Notes: generated by a model from the letters alone, not told the origin. A stretch of DNA of 48,114 nt from an uncultured Bacteroidota bacterium (GCA_913056185.1 CAJXLV010000028.1:1-48114); one strand, 5' to 3'. Counted from the stretch's first letter, positions 9,295-19,723 are shown. Program-made: numbers and translations.

Positions 9295-9362
9295 GGAAGC
9301 AGGGTATTCACCGGCAGCGGCCTTGTCAACCGGCAGTCTCCTCAACGACTTTTCGTGAGCCC

Positions 9363-9608
9363 ATGGACATCCACTGCCCAAAGTGCACGTGGGAGCCCCC
9401 CCGCAGCGCCCGGTGGACCTGTGAGTGCGGGCATTCCTGGCACACATTCGACACGCAGGGCCAATGCCCGGAGTGCGGCACGGTGTGGCGCGAAACGCAG
9501 TGCCACAAGTGCCACACCTGGTCGCCCCACCACGACTGGTACCACGACCTCCCGCCCGTGGACGTGGACGCGATCACCGAAGGCGAGGAAGCTGCTCTTG
9601 CAGATTGA
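9363..9608 (+). CDS. small zinc-ribbon protein
   Basis: 81 residues: MDIHCPKCTWEPPRSARWTC, then CECGHSWHTFDTQGQCPEC, then CHKCHTW. Cys pairs at CPKC, CECGH, CPEC and CHKC look like two zinc-ribbon knuckles, with several His residues as possible extra ligands. The C-terminal part is acidic (DVDAITEGEEAALAD). There is no membrane or export signal. Proteins of this type are often small RNA-, DNA- or protein-binding adaptors; no specific role can be assigned. It converges on lipB with an 18-base gap. Confidence 0.8.
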   Translation: MDIHCPKCTWEPPRSARWTCECGHSWHTFDTQGQCPECGTVWRETQCHKCHTWSPHHDWYHDLPPVDVDAITEGEEAALAD

Positions 9609-9626
9609 GAACACGGCGCGCAGACG

Positions 9627-10403
9627 CTACTGTTCATCCTCCCCGACACGTTCTCTCATCAACTCCCGCAGAAACGCCCGGGCGTCGGTCCCGTGACGCT
9701 CCGTCACCTCCGCGTCGAAGAGGTCCGCAAAGTGACGAACGACCGGCCTCCGCACGTCGTCCACCGTCACTGGGTCATCGCTCTCTTCCGCCAGCGACGT
9801 GACGCCGCGGTCGTCGATGCCGCAGGGCACGATGTGGTCGAAGTAGTCGAGGTCGGTGGTCACGTTGAGCGCAAAGCCATGCATCGTCACCCACCGGCTG
9901 CAGCGCACGCCCATCGCGCAGATCTTGCGCTCCAGTCCCCGCTCGTCCGGCCCCACCCACACGCCGGTCCGCCCGTCCACTCGTGTGCCCGTCACGCCGT
10001 AGTCCGCGCAGGTGCGGAGGATGATCTCCTCGAGCGTGCGCAGGTAGCGGCCCAGGTCGGTAAAGAAGCGGTCGAGGTCGAACAGCGGATAGCCCACCAG
10101 CTGGCCGGGGCCGTGGAAGGTGACGTCGCCCCCGCGTCCGATGCGGTGGAAGGTGGCGCCGAGCGCCTCCAGGCGCTCCTCAGACACGAGCAGATTCTCC
10201 GCGTCGCCGCTCTTGCCGAGGGTATAGACGGGCGGGTGCTCCAGCAGAAGCAGCACGTGGGGCACCGTTTCCGGCGGCTCGGCCCGCTTCGCCGCAATCA
10301 GGCGCTCTTGCACCTGCTCCTGCAGCGCCCGCGCCCGCTCGTACGGCACACGGCCGAGATGACACACGACGATGGAATGAGACTCCGGGGGCGGCATGCG
10401 CAC
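9627..10403 (-). CDS. lipB: lipoyl (octanoyl) transferase LipB
   Basis: 258 residues. It moves the octanoyl group from acyl carrier protein to lipoyl domains, the first step of lipoate synthesis. Visible motifs: [20 protein letters not shown], the signature [21 protein letters not shown], the Lys-containing [24 protein letters not shown], and [12 protein letters not shown] with the catalytic Cys. Translation may begin at the GTG (10403) or at an ATG two codons later (10397); no ribosome-binding site decides between them. It follows sprA on the same strand after 57 bases; the functional link, if any, is not obvious. Confidence 0.95.
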   Translation of the reverse strand: MRMPPPESHSIVVCHLGRVPYERARALQEQVQERLIAAKRAEPPETVPHVLLLLEHPPVYTLGKSGDAENLLVSEERLEALGATFHRIGRGGDVTFHGPGQLVGYPLFDLDRFFTDLGRYLRTLEEIILRTCADYGVTGTRVDGRTGVWVGPDERGLERKICAMGVRCSRWVTMHGFALNVTTDLDYFDHIVPCGIDDRGVTSLAEESDDPVTVDDVRRPVVRHFADLFDAEVTERHGTDARAFLRELMRERVGEDEQ

Positions 10404-10460
10404 GAATCACTCAGAGAGGTGCAAAAGGAAACGCTTGTCCCGTACCCACCGTCCCCCTGC

Positions 10461-13400
10461 TTAGTTTTGCGTGATGCTCACGCGAATGTTAAACCCACCA
10501 TTGATGCGAGTATAGGAGGGCTGCCGGTTGTCCCCATTGAACCGCTCGTACTCCACCAGCAGGTCCCCCGTCACCCGGTCGCTTAGTCGATACGTGAGCT
10601 CCGGAGTAATCTGGATGCGCGTGGTCTGCTTGCGCACCTCCACAAAATCGTTCGTGGGATCAGTAATGGCCCCGGCCCCCAGCGAGAAGTCGCTCGCCCG
10701 CGCCGCCGCGAGGGCCCCCTGCAGATTGTAGCTCCGCTCATCATTGACCGAGCGGGACAGCGTGAGCGAGAACTGGATCTGATTTTCGAGACGCCCAAGT
10801 CCCAACACCGGAATGCGGAGGCCGCGCTTGCGGTACGACACGCTGCCGGACAGCTCCGTGGTTTCGACCTTTTCGACCTTCAGGTTGGCCGTGCGCAGAT
10901 ACGTCTCCGTCTGCGTATTCCACTTCACGCTCGTCTCCAGGTTGCCCGGCCACGTGATACTGAGGCCAAGCAAGGGTTGAAAGCGCTCGCTGACCCGGGC
11001 CGCCCCCACCTTAAAGTCCGCCGCCCGAAACTGCACTCCCTCCAGCAGGGGAACCGGCTCCGGCTCGTCCTGTCCCGTCACGGACGCGTAGCTCGACCGA
11101 TACTCCGCGTTGTACCCGTGCCGCAGGGAGGCATTCTGAACGATGCTCTCGATGAGAGGCCAGTTGGACAAGCCGGAGTACCGGATGCTCCAGTTCGGCA
11201 GCGGAAACGGCGCAAACCCTTCTGCCCCCAGACTGCCACCCCCCGTCAAAAAAGCAGATTTGAAGTCGGCCGACACCGACGCGTTCGTGAGGGGCGCGGC
11301 CTCAGCTGCCAGCGCCTCTTCCTGGCCGTCCCCCTGCTCCAGGCGGTCTACCTGCGCCTGCACCAACGAGACGACCGACCCGAACCCCCATACGGACGCT
11401 GCGTTTTCCCCACTTTGCGTGGAGAAGCGCCCCACCGTCTCCCCCTCGCCCGGCTGCAGGGTCGTATTGGTCTGCGTCTGCCATTCCAAGTTCCACCCCA
11501 GGTCCACCTGCACCGACGCGCTGGGCGAGAGCGACGTACGGCCCTCCAGGCGGTGGCGATTGCTGAGGGCATCGGTCACCTGAAAGCCGAGCTCGTCGCT
11601 CAAAATTCGATTGCTGGGATCGATGGAGCGGGCGAGGCCCAGGCGGTAGCCTATAGAAGGCCCCTCGCCCCGCAGGGCATCCAGTAGACGGTACGATGTA
11701 TTTATCCCCGTCGTGTCGCCCTTCTCCACCGTGAACGAGGATCCGACGTTGGACGACTGGGCGCTCCAGTCGCCATTGTAGTTGACGCTAACATCGCTGA
11801 TGTCCAGAAACATGAGCGCCGCCCCCCGCAACACCCCGCGGGGATCGGGCAGGGGCACATCCTCCCAGCTCAGCCCATCGTCCTCATCGTCCGTATCCCC
11901 CTCCTCTCCGTCCGTGTCTTCGCCCCCACCCCGCCGGCCCCGCGTCTCCTCCTCACGCTGCGCTGCCTTCAGGCGCTCAAAGAAGGCGAACCGCTCCCAT
12001 ACCTTGTTGGGCCGAAGCGTTACGCCCGTTCGCAGCGTGAGCGAATTGCGCACACCCGCCCCCTGCAAGCTTCCCTTCGAGCCGTTGGACCAATCGAAGC
12101 GCGACTGGTACGAGACATCTTGCACGTCCACCCAGTTCAGCCACGGCTGGTCCACCCAGCCCATGCTCAGCGTGGCCGAGAATCGCTGTCCGTACGCGTT
12201 CGTGCGCGGCCCCACGCGCCCCGCGAGCAGGTCCCGGAAGACCTCCAACTCAGACCGACGCACCTGACGATTCTCGAAGAAGACCGACTCGCCCACGTCG
12301 TCGGTCGTGAGGCCTGTTCCCACAAGTCCGTATTTCTCCAGAATGGACTCCTGGAAAAACGATGCCGGCGCCTCCGGATCAATGTCCACGTCCGTCAGCA
12401 GGCGGCTGCGGAGACTGTCACTCCGGATGAATACATTCGTTTGACTACGGGCCGCGAGGTCGTTCAAATTCTGCCGCGTGTTTGAATCGTAGCTTAGGCT
12501 GAGGAACGAGAAGGGATCGTACTGAAAGCGAAAACTGCGGCGGTGGGTGAACTGCTGATTGTCCCGAAACTCGTAGGCAATGCGGTAGGGGCGGTCCTGC
12601 CGGCGGGTGCCTGTGGGGCGCTGCTGGGTGGTGCGGGCATTGCGCTCCGCGCTCGCCGAGAAGGACAACGACCGCGGCACGTAATTGAACGACAGGTCGG
12701 CCAGCGCCCCCAGCACCGGCACCTCGGGCAAAAACCAAAGGGGCCTTACGGTCTGCGGCTGCCCAAACCTAAGCTTGTACTGAAAGTCTCCGGACCAATT
12801 CCAGCGATCATCCAGCTGCTTCTGTGGGTTTCGGCGCGACTGGTCGAGGTACGAGAAGTTGAGCGACATCCCATCGACGGTCTTTTGCAGCCACCACGAC
12901 TCGGACTCCTGTTTCGAGATGTCGATGGTCATCGTGCGGCGCATGCTCCGCGTCTCGGCGGCGGTGCGCACACTGTCCTTCAGTCGGCTGATGGTTTCCG
13001 AACGCGAGAGGCCGTCAAAGCGTGGCTGCTGAAAGGTTGAGTCCTCCTCGCCGAGCGCCTCAAACTGGCGCGCCACGCTGCTCACCTGTACGTCGCCCCG
13101 GTTGGGGTCAAAGCGCGGCACCGTACGACTCGACTGCATCTGCAGGGTCACCGGGATTTGCCACCCGGCGTCCTGCGGCAACAGCCCCCCCAGTTGGACC
13201 TCCGTGCGCACGTTCCAGCTGGTGCTGGTGGACTGCTCACGCTGGCTGAGGGTGCTGGAAAGGGCCCCAAACCCATCCGTGCGTCGCTGAAAACTGCCCT
13301 CCACCGACGCAAAGTCCGCGAGGTCGATCGAGGCATTGGCGTTGGCCGCCCAGCCACTTTCTTCGTCAAACCCGCTCACCCGCAACTCATTGACCCAGAC

Positions 13401-16400
13401 CTCAAAGTCTCGGAGAACCTCCTGGGTGGTACCCGCGTGGCGGAGCCCCACCACAATGGAGCTGATGTTCTTCAGAGAGGGCGTGCCTCGTACGCGCAGC
13501 TCCGTGTCCGGAGGCGCAAAGTCGAGACTCAGGTTCACATTGTTGCTGGAAAACGGATCGTCGGCGGGGGCGCCCCGCTGGTCTCGGAGCAGTTTTAGGC
13601 GATTGAGGCGTTCAAGGACCAGGTTCATCTCATACTCTTCGGGCCACAGGTCTTGCGCGCCTCCCGGCGTGGGGACGTCTCCGGGCTTTAGGGGCTGCAC
13701 GTACTCGTAATAATCGCCTGTCTCCCCCGCCCCCATCCGCACGAACAGCCGAAGGTTCTCCCGCAAGCGTTCTTTATCGCCTGCGTTGTTGGAGGGCCCA
13801 TGCAGGTGGGTGTACATGCGCAGGTTGGAGTACTTGAGCAGATCGAGCCCCTGCCCAAACGTCTTGAAGACGGCCCGCTGGCGGCCCGGGGCCAGCTCAT
13901 CCATCCGCAGCAAAAGCGCCTGCTCGCGATTTTGCTGCTGCACACCGCGGGAGGTGCGATTTTGGCCCACCACCGCTCCAGCGGGCGGGTCGTAGCTCAG
14001 GTCCTCCTCGTTGTTGATGCTGGCCACACGGAGCTGCCCCTCGCCCCGGTCCACCACGCTATCAGCCTCCACCGGCTCCTGGGCCACTTCCTGCGAGGCA
14101 CGCCACTGGCTTCCCACCAGCTCCAACGACGCAAACCGCATCGTCACCGGCGCGCGATGCCCCGTCGTCCATACACGGATGGACTTGATGTTGTCGAAGT
14201 TTTCGATGGTGCCCACCTTGCGCGTAAACTCCTGTACCGGAATGCGCACCTTGTACCAGTCTTTTTGCTGGCCCACCGTGCTGACCACGTAGTCCGTCGG
14301 CCCCTGGTCACTCTGTGCACGCTGGTCCAGCTCATCGAGCGGGACGGCGTACTGGAAGTAGTTGTTGTCGATGTTAATCTGACTGCCCGCCCCGTCCAGC
14401 TTCTCACGATCGGGCTCACGCGACACCCCGCGCCGCACAGAGACCCCTTCCGCCAGCTGGTTCTGCGACTCAAATCCGTTGAGCTCTTGCCCCGCGAAAT
14501 ACTGGCTGAGGCGCTGCTGGATGGAGGCCCCCTCCGGAAAAAACTCGGTCGTGTTGTAGTATCGGTCGTTCTCGTAGTAGTGGTAGTCGTCCGCCGATGG
14601 GTCGACCTGGATCCGGGCAATCTCGGCCCGCAGCCGCCGCCGCTGCGCGGCCGTAAGGCCCAGCTGGCCGAGCGCCCCCCGCAGGCTGTCCGCTTGCTCC
14701 ACAAAGTCCTCGTAAAAGGTCCGCTCCAAAAGCGCCGGATTGTAAGTGCCATCCGTGTACGACACCAGCCCATCAAGGCCCAGGTCCTGCGTTTTTCCGC
14801 CTCGCAGGTCCAGCCCTCCGCCCGGCTCCGCATTGGGAATGCGGCTAAGCGCACCAAGGTCGTCCTCCTTGAACGTGAGGGAGAGGCCATCCTCCATGTC
14901 GATCCGGCGGTTCGGAATGACGTCTTCGGAGATGGTCCCCAGATCCACAAAGAGCCGCGCCCCGTCCGTAATTTGGCCGTTCTCCGGGTACACCTTCACG
15001 ATGAACTCGACGAACTCCACATTCTGCACCGAGAAGTCGGTGTAGCCCTCCGGCAGTGTGCGCGTGACCCCGCCCCATACCCTCCGGGGCTCTCGGAAGA
15101 ACGCCTCCAGAGACGAGGTGTAGTTGTACGGGCCGCGCTCCCAGGGATCGAAGTACAGATCGAAGGTGCGGAGCGTCGGATTGGCGTCGCCCTGCGTATC
15201 GCGTCCCACAAACACCTCGCGCGTATCCACCAGGTCGGTGGCCTCCGTCCGGCTCCCCCCAAGCGCCTGCAGGATGTTCTCGTTGAGCTGATACCACCCG
15301 AGGCGCCCGCGCCAGTGCGTGCGGCGCCGGTTGTCGTCGTACGTGCCCAGCGTCTCCCCATCAAGGCCCGGCGCATTGGCGATGGAGTCGGGGGCGGCGC
15401 TCACCTGCCAGGCCCCCGGCTGCTCCCGAAGCGAGAAGGTATTTTCGAAGCCCTCAAAGTCGTCGATGTAGGACACGCCGTTGCGCTCATCCGCGGCGTA
15501 CTGATCCGTGTCGCTGCCGCTCACGCGATCCAGCGTGCGCTCGTACGCATCGGTGGTCGTGTGGCCGGGGCGCAGCTGTGCAAACTCGCCCGACACCGAC
15601 AGGCGGCTGTCCGCACGCGTCTGGACGAGAGGGAGGGCATCGACCGCCTCCGTGAGCCATTGCGGCTCCAGGTCCATGGAGCCGTTGAGCCCCCAGATGG
15701 TGTTCTTGATCGGCTCTTGGCCGATGCGAAATTTATCGACGGGCGCTTTTTGGCTGAGGCGCATGACCGTAGCACCCAGCGAAAAGCGATCCTTCAACGA
15801 CCAGTCGGCCCGTGCCCCGAGCAGGGTCTTCTTCTGTAGATTGGTGAGGCTGTTCTGCTCGTAGTTGATTTTGATGTCGCGCCCGGCGGCAAGATAGGAC
15901 TCATTGGTAATGTTGACAGTGCCGCCCTGGTAGTCTACCCGGTAGTCCACCCCTTCTTGTAGGGTCTGCCCGCCGGAGGTCACCTCCACGGAGCCTTCAA
16001 CGAGCCCAGTAAACGCTTTGAGATCGTAGAACTGCTGAGCACCGCCCGTATACGCCCCGCGCAGGTGAAAGACATTCCTCTGGGTGTCCTCTTTTTTGAC
16101 GTTCGATCTCTTTTTTGTGTACAAGGCTTCGAAGGCAAAGGGCTCGCCGGCGGCGCGGCTGCCGGCCGCTTGGGCGGCTTCCAGGATGCGCTCTCCGAAG
16201 GGCTCGAGGTACGGAAAATAGATGAGCCCCCGGTCCGCATTGATCGTTTGGCGAAGGAAGTCGAACCGATCGTCCGGCGTGGGCGCTCCGTTCTGGTCCA
16301 CGCGGTCGAGGCCCAGGACCTGCAGCAGGGTGTTCTGGCCCGTCACGGCGGGAATGGTGGTGCGGGCCCCCTGGCCGGAGGGCTGGTATTCGATATCGAG

Positions 16401-18116
16401 CTCGAAGTTGTCCGCGCTGAAATCGCGCCCCGAGAGCTCGTACACGTTTCGTAGTTGTAGGAACCAGGCCGCGGGATTGACGCTGCCGTCCTGGCTGGGG
16501 GCCACCGGATCGGTGGGACGAAGCAGCTTGAGCACGAGGCGATCGGCGTTGATGCCCCCACTGGTGCCGCCCCGCGTGAAGTCGCCCACGGTGCGCACTG
16601 TACCATCGTTGGTGCGGTACCGAAACGCCACCGCCAGTGCCTCGCTGGGGCGCAGCCGCTGCTGTAGGGACACAACGCCGAGGCGCGTATCCAGGCGGTA
16701 GTCCTGGCCGCGGGTCAGCCGCTTGAACTCGCCGGCGTGCAGGTCTTGCTGAGTGTTGAGGGGCTGATCGGTGCTGTCCGCGTTGCTCAAGAACGAAGAG
16801 GCGCGCACGGTTCCGTCCCGCAGGGTGGACACGTCGCCGTCGTCGTACTGATCGCGGTCTGGACCGGGCAACCGCGCCTCGGTGTAGGCGTCTGTCTGCG
16901 TCAGCAGCTGGGGCGCTTCCCCAAGGTCCACCACGGCAACCCCCTGGCGCGTGTTGGTCTGCGTTCCGCTCTGGGGGGTGACCTTCCAGACCTCGACTTC
17001 GGTGATTTCGTCGAAGCCGTCGAACGTGCGAATCGTTGTCGGGTCCGCGTGGGCCCGGTTCCAGTTGTTGCGAAAGTAGTAGCCCAGGAAGTAGTGGCGG
17101 TTGGCGTCATAGTCCGTCGCCTTGAGGTCGAACGTCGTCTCCTGTGCCCCGCCCTCAATGTTAAGGCTGTTGGACTGGCCTTCCTGCTGGCTGGCCAGGG
17201 TCACGAGGTTCAGGTTGCCGAGCTGGAATTCGCTTTTGATGCCGAAGAGGCTCTGCCCGCCGCTGATGAGCTGGGAGGGCGTTTGCATGGACACATTGCC
17301 TGCCTCTACGCTCTGTAGGATTTCGTCCTCGTAGCCCGTGTAGTTGAGCTTAACCTGGTTCTGATAGTTGAACTGGCTCTGCGTATCCCAGTCGACATTG
17401 ATCTTGAGCTTGTCGCCGATTGTGCCCGTGATGCCCAGGCGGAGGTCTTGCTTGAAGCTGGGATTCAGCTGGCTGGCGTTGCCGCTGATGTTGACCTGCT
17501 GGTCGCTTTTTCGATACTTGAACCCGGCGTTGATGTCGGCCTGGCCGTTGAGGCGGAGGTCGACCTGAGGCTTGCCAAAGACGGTGGAGAAGGCGCTTTC
17601 GCGCCCGCCGGGCACTACCATGTTGACGCCCAGCCCGCCGCGGCTCTGGGACTGCTGGCGTTGCTGGGCGAGCTGACGCCAGTTGTCCCGACGGTTGGCC
17701 CGGTAGCGCTCACGCCGGTAGGCCTCTGCACTCATGCGCACGGGGCCGGGGCGGCTTTCCTCCTCCAGGATGTACTCGGCCCGTGCGGAGTCGAGCCGAA
17801 GGGACGGGCTCTCGGGAACGGGCGCGCGGGGCCCCAGAAACGGGGAGGCCCGCCCGAAGAGGCGAAGGGCACGCGTGCGTCGGCGGGGCAGATAGCGGTG
17901 AATCAGGGTGGTATCGACGACCGCTGTGTCCGTCCCCGCTGCACTGGCAGAGGCACTGTCGGGCACGGGGGCATTCTGAGCGCGGGCCGGGCCGCCGCCC
18001 CACTCCCCACAAGGCCCGACGAGTAGCAGCATCGTCGACAGTGCGAACACGCAGTGCGGGTTCGTCTCGCCCACGTGCAGGACCCGAAGAAAATGGAAGA
18101 GAGAAATCAACGGCAC
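10461..18116 (-). CDS. sprA: type IX secretion outer-membrane translocon SprA (Sov)
   Basis: 2551 residues, the size expected of SprA, the giant beta-barrel that forms the type IX secretion channel in Bacteroidota-type bacteria. The N-terminal third carries the family blocks: GLGVNMVVPGGRESAFSTVF, GKPQVDLRLNGQADI, FKYRKSDQQVNISGNASQLN, GTIGDKLKINVDWDTQSQFN, and EDEILQSVEAGNVSMQTPSQ with LISGGQSLFGIKSEFQLG. Many alternating strands follow, with an acidic loop (EDTDGEEGDTDDEDDG) at about residues 2020-2060 and an end NGGFNIRVSITQN. The start is uncertain: the GTG at 18116 is chosen, but the signal peptide is unusual (FALSTMLLLVGPCGEWGGGPARAQ), so an internal start near residue 29 is possible. 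No other type IX gene is in the window. Confidence 0.93.
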   Translation of the reverse strand: MPLISLFHFLRVLHVGETNPHCVFALSTMLLLVGPCGEWGGGPARAQNAPVPDSASASAAGTDTAVVDTTLIHRYLPRRRTRALRLFGRASPFLGPRAPVPESPSLRLDSARAEYILEEESRPGPVRMSAEAYRRERYRANRRDNWRQLAQQRQQSQSRGGLGVNMVVPGGRESAFSTVFGKPQVDLRLNGQADINAGFKYRKSDQQVNISGNASQLNPSFKQDLRLGITGTIGDKLKINVDWDTQSQFNYQNQVKLNYTGYEDEILQSVEAGNVSMQTPSQLISGGQSLFGIKSEFQLGNLNLVTLASQQEGQSNSLNIEGGAQETTFDLKATDYDANRHYFLGYYFRNNWNRAHADPTTIRTFDGFDEITEVEVWKVTPQSGTQTNTRQGVAVVDLGEAPQLLTQTDAYTEARLPGPDRDQYDDGDVSTLRDGTVRASSFLSNADSTDQPLNTQQDLHAGEFKRLTRGQDYRLDTRLGVVSLQQRLRPSEALAVAFRYRTNDGTVRTVGDFTRGGTSGGINADRLVLKLLRPTDPVAPSQDGSVNPAAWFLQLRNVYELSGRDFSADNFELDIEYQPSGQGARTTIPAVTGQNTLLQVLGLDRVDQNGAPTPDDRFDFLRQTINADRGLIYFPYLEPFGERILEAAQAAGSRAAGEPFAFEALYTKKRSNVKKEDTQRNVFHLRGAYTGGAQQFYDLKAFTGLVEGSVEVTSGGQTLQEGVDYRVDYQGGTVNITNESYLAAGRDIKINYEQNSLTNLQKKTLLGARADWSLKDRFSLGATVMRLSQKAPVDKFRIGQEPIKNTIWGLNGSMDLEPQWLTEAVDALPLVQTRADSRLSVSGEFAQLRPGHTTTDAYERTLDRVSGSDTDQYAADERNGVSYIDDFEGFENTFSLREQPGAWQVSAAPDSIANAPGLDGETLGTYDDNRRRTHWRGRLGWYQLNENILQALGGSRTEATDLVDTREVFVGRDTQGDANPTLRTFDLYFDPWERGPYNYTSSLEAFFREPRRVWGGVTRTLPEGYTDFSVQNVEFVEFIVKVYPENGQITDGARLFVDLGTISEDVIPNRRIDMEDGLSLTFKEDDLGALSRIPNAEPGGGLDLRGGKTQDLGLDGLVSYTDGTYNPALLERTFYEDFVEQADSLRGALGQLGLTAAQRRRLRAEIARIQVDPSADDYHYYENDRYYNTTEFFPEGASIQQRLSQYFAGQELNGFESQNQLAEGVSVRRGVSREPDREKLDGAGSQINIDNNYFQYAVPLDELDQRAQSDQGPTDYVVSTVGQQKDWYKVRIPVQEFTRKVGTIENFDNIKSIRVWTTGHRAPVTMRFASLELVGSQWRASQEVAQEPVEADSVVDRGEGQLRVASINNEEDLSYDPPAGAVVGQNRTSRGVQQQNREQALLLRMDELAPGRQRAVFKTFGQGLDLLKYSNLRMYTHLHGPSNNAGDKERLRENLRLFVRMGAGETGDYYEYVQPLKPGDVPTPGGAQDLWPEEYEMNLVLERLNRLKLLRDQRGAPADDPFSSNNVNLSLDFAPPDTELRVRGTPSLKNISSIVVGLRHAGTTQEVLRDFEVWVNELRVSGFDEESGWAANANASIDLADFASVEGSFQRRTDGFGALSSTLSQREQSTSTSWNVRTEVQLGGLLPQDAGWQIPVTLQMQSSRTVPRFDPNRGDVQVSSVARQFEALGEEDSTFQQPRFDGLSRSETISRLKDSVRTAAETRSMRRTMTIDISKQESESWWLQKTVDGMSLNFSYLDQSRRNPQKQLDDRWNWSGDFQYKLRFGQPQTVRPLWFLPEVPVLGALADLSFNYVPRSLSFSASAERNARTTQQRPTGTRRQDRPYRIAYEFRDNQQFTHRRSFRFQYDPFSFLSLSYDSNTRQNLNDLAARSQTNVFIRSDSLRSRLLTDVDIDPEAPASFFQESILEKYGLVGTGLTTDDVGESVFFENRQVRRSELEVFRDLLAGRVGPRTNAYGQRFSATLSMGWVDQPWLNWVDVQDVSYQSRFDWSNGSKGSLQGAGVRNSLTLRTGVTLRPNKVWERFAFFERLKAAQREEETRGRRGGGEDTDGEEGDTDDEDDGLSWEDVPLPDPRGVLRGAALMFLDISDVSVNYNGDWSAQSSNVGSSFTVEKGDTTGINTSYRLLDALRGEGPSIGYRLGLARSIDPSNRILSDELGFQVTDALSNRHRLEGRTSLSPSASVQVDLGWNLEWQTQTNTTLQPGEGETVGRFSTQSGENAASVWGFGSVVSLVQAQVDRLEQGDGQEEALAAEAAPLTNASVSADFKSAFLTGGGSLGAEGFAPFPLPNWSIRYSGLSNWPLIESIVQNASLRHGYNAEYRSSYASVTGQDEPEPVPLLEGVQFRAADFKVGAARVSERFQPLLGLSITWPGNLETSVKWNTQTETYLRTANLKVEKVETTELSGSVSYRKRGLRIPVLGLGRLENQIQFSLTLSRSVNDERSYNLQGALAAARASDFSLGAGAITDPTNDFVEVRKQTTRIQITPELTYRLSDRVTGDLLVEYERFNGDNRQPSYTRINGGFNIRVSITQN

Positions 18117-18520
18117 AGGATCCGGAAACGCTCCGAAGTGCTACGGCGTGCGCCGGGGCGGTGCGCCAGCGCGGTGGACGATCCACATGATGGTGTGCAA
18201 GGCCCTGTAACGGTTTGTGCCGATATGCAACGGGGCTGCTATGAGAAAGAGCGCAAGGAGGGGGGTGATGGATGGGTGCCGTGCCCGCAGGGTAGTGGGA
18301 CGATTTGCGTTTCAAACACGGCGCATGAGAGTTTCCGTTCCCAAATCCTCCCCCCAACGGAGCAAGGGCCGTTCTCCTACGGAGGAGCAGGTTCGGGTTT
18401 GGGCCCGCGCCCTGGGTGCCCGCTGCTTTTCTGATGGGACAAGAAGGCAGAGGCACTGCGCCATTGTCCCACGCGCTAAACAGTCCACAGCGAAGAGGGA
18501 ACCCCCGTTCCGGCGGCGGC
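18117..18520. other. intergenic region between the SDH-like gene and sprA
   Basis: 404 bases between two minus-strand genes. A hairpin near its right side could end the upstream transcript; the rest would be sprA leader. A 113-residue plus-strand frame here is Arg/Ser-rich with no domain and is judged spurious. No clear promoter hexamers were found. Confidence 0.55.
18436..18470 (-). terminator. candidate two-part hairpin after the SDH-like gene
   Basis: GGGACAA (18436-18442) pairs with TTGTCCC (18464-18470). Inside, GCAG pairs with CTGC. It starts 50 bases past the stop at 18521. There is no T run, so termination is only suggested. Confidence 0.4.
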
Positions 18521-19723
18521 TCAAGCTTGTTGTGGATCGAGGGGGCGCTTGGTCGTAACGTCGCGGAGGTTCTCGTGGCGCTCGTCTTCGATATTGAGCC
18601 CGCGGTCGGCCACCGCCTGCAGGAATTGTTTGCGTGGGAGCACATTTTCCGGCACGTCCGCGCCCCCGGTGGCCGTTGGCGCTCCGCGCGCCAAAAACAG
18701 TGCCGCTACGACGGTCGGGATCGCCGTGCATCGCATCATGGCCGTCTGCTGCGTGGCCGCGTCGTACCGTTCAATCATTTCGTAGACGAGAGACGTGGGG
18801 CGCCCCTCCATTTCGCCCCGCAGGAGAACCCGCAGCAGCACCGCGTCCTCGTAGTCTCCCCCCAGGCGCTTGCGAAGGCGTCGCACAAGCAGGTCGCGGT
18901 ACGTGAGGTGTGTGCGCACCCCGATCTTCCGGTTCTCCGCCAGCCCAAGGCCAATGACGAACCGCATCTGATGGGCGTGCCCGGGCCATCGGATCGTCTT
19001 GTGGTCGAGGGCGTCTACGCGGCCCGCCAGCGTGTCGGTAAGCGTGGAGAGGCCGCCCTGGGTACAAAACGCCTCCATGGTGCCAAAGGGCGCCCCGAAT
19101 TCGATCTCTTCGCGCCGAGAAAGCGCATCCGCCTCGACCACTTGGCCCTGTTCGATGAGCCGGGCGGGGTTTGTATAATCAGCAAGGATGCGCTCGGCCG
19201 ACCACGAGATGCGGAAATTAAAGGGCGGCTTGGGGTGCAGCGGCACGTCGCCCACCCGCAGGTGTGCCGCCTCGGCGTGGTCGAGCTGATCGATGCCGTG
19301 CAGACACAGCACGTTGACGAGGCCCGGGGCCAGCCCACAATTGGGCACCACCCATACTCCCTTTTCGCGCGCCCGATCATGCAGAGCCAGTTCTTTACTA
19401 ATGAGGGAATCGTCTCCCCCCAGGTCGCAGAAATGGACCCCCACCTCCAGGCAGAGCTCCGCCAGTTCGGGATTGTGCTTGGCGGGCACGCAGCTGATGA
19501 CACAGTCGCTGCCCTGAACAATTTGGGACAGCACGCCGGTGTCGCGAATATCGACCTGGAACGACCGGAGGGAGCTTTCGTCGTCTGCTTGCTCGTGCAG
19601 GGCCTGCAGGGCCTGGGATCGGGTGTCGCAAACCTGCACCCGGGTCACGTCGTCGCTTCGTGTGCAGAGCTCGCGGACAACGGAGGCTCCGATGGATCCA
19701 GCGCCGAGAACGGTGATCGTCAT
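18521..19723 (-). CDS. saccharopine dehydrogenase-family oxidoreductase
   Basis: 400 residues. The N-terminus MTITVLGAGSIGASVVREL is a Rossmann NAD(P)-binding fold (GAGSIG), followed by VCDTRSQALQAL, VDIRDTGVLSQIVQGSDCVISCVP and CLEVGVHFCDLGGDD, the pattern of saccharopine/lysine dehydrogenase-like proteins. The second half (GLAPGLVNVLCLHGID onward) is the matching substrate domain. Family members act in lysine or polyamine metabolism or have unknown substrates, so the exact reaction cannot be read from sequence. It follows recR by 65 bases on the same strand and may be the last gene of the dnaX operon. Confidence 0.8.
   Translation of the reverse strand: MTITVLGAGSIGASVVRELCTRSDDVTRVQVCDTRSQALQALHEQADDESSLRSFQVDIRDTGVLSQIVQGSDCVISCVPAKHNPELAELCLEVGVHFCDLGGDDSLISKELALHDRAREKGVWVVPNCGLAPGLVNVLCLHGIDQLDHAEAAHLRVGDVPLHPKPPFNFRISWSAERILADYTNPARLIEQGQVVEADALSRREEIEFGAPFGTMEAFCTQGGLSTLTDTLAGRVDALDHKTIRWPGHAHQMRFVIGLGLAENRKIGVRTHLTYRDLLVRRLRKRLGGDYEDAVLLRVLLRGEMEGRPTSLVYEMIERYDAATQQTAMMRCTAIPTVVAALFLARGAPTATGGADVPENVLPRKQFLQAVADRGLNIEDERHENLRDVTTKRPLDPQQA

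Noticed and set aside
13800..15839. A 679-codon plus-strand frame opposite sprA
   Set aside because: Antisense shadow of SprA with no recognisable motifs.
18217..18558. A 113-codon plus frame upstream of sprA
   Set aside because: Arg/Ser-rich, no domain, and it overlaps the end of the SDH-like gene on the other strand.
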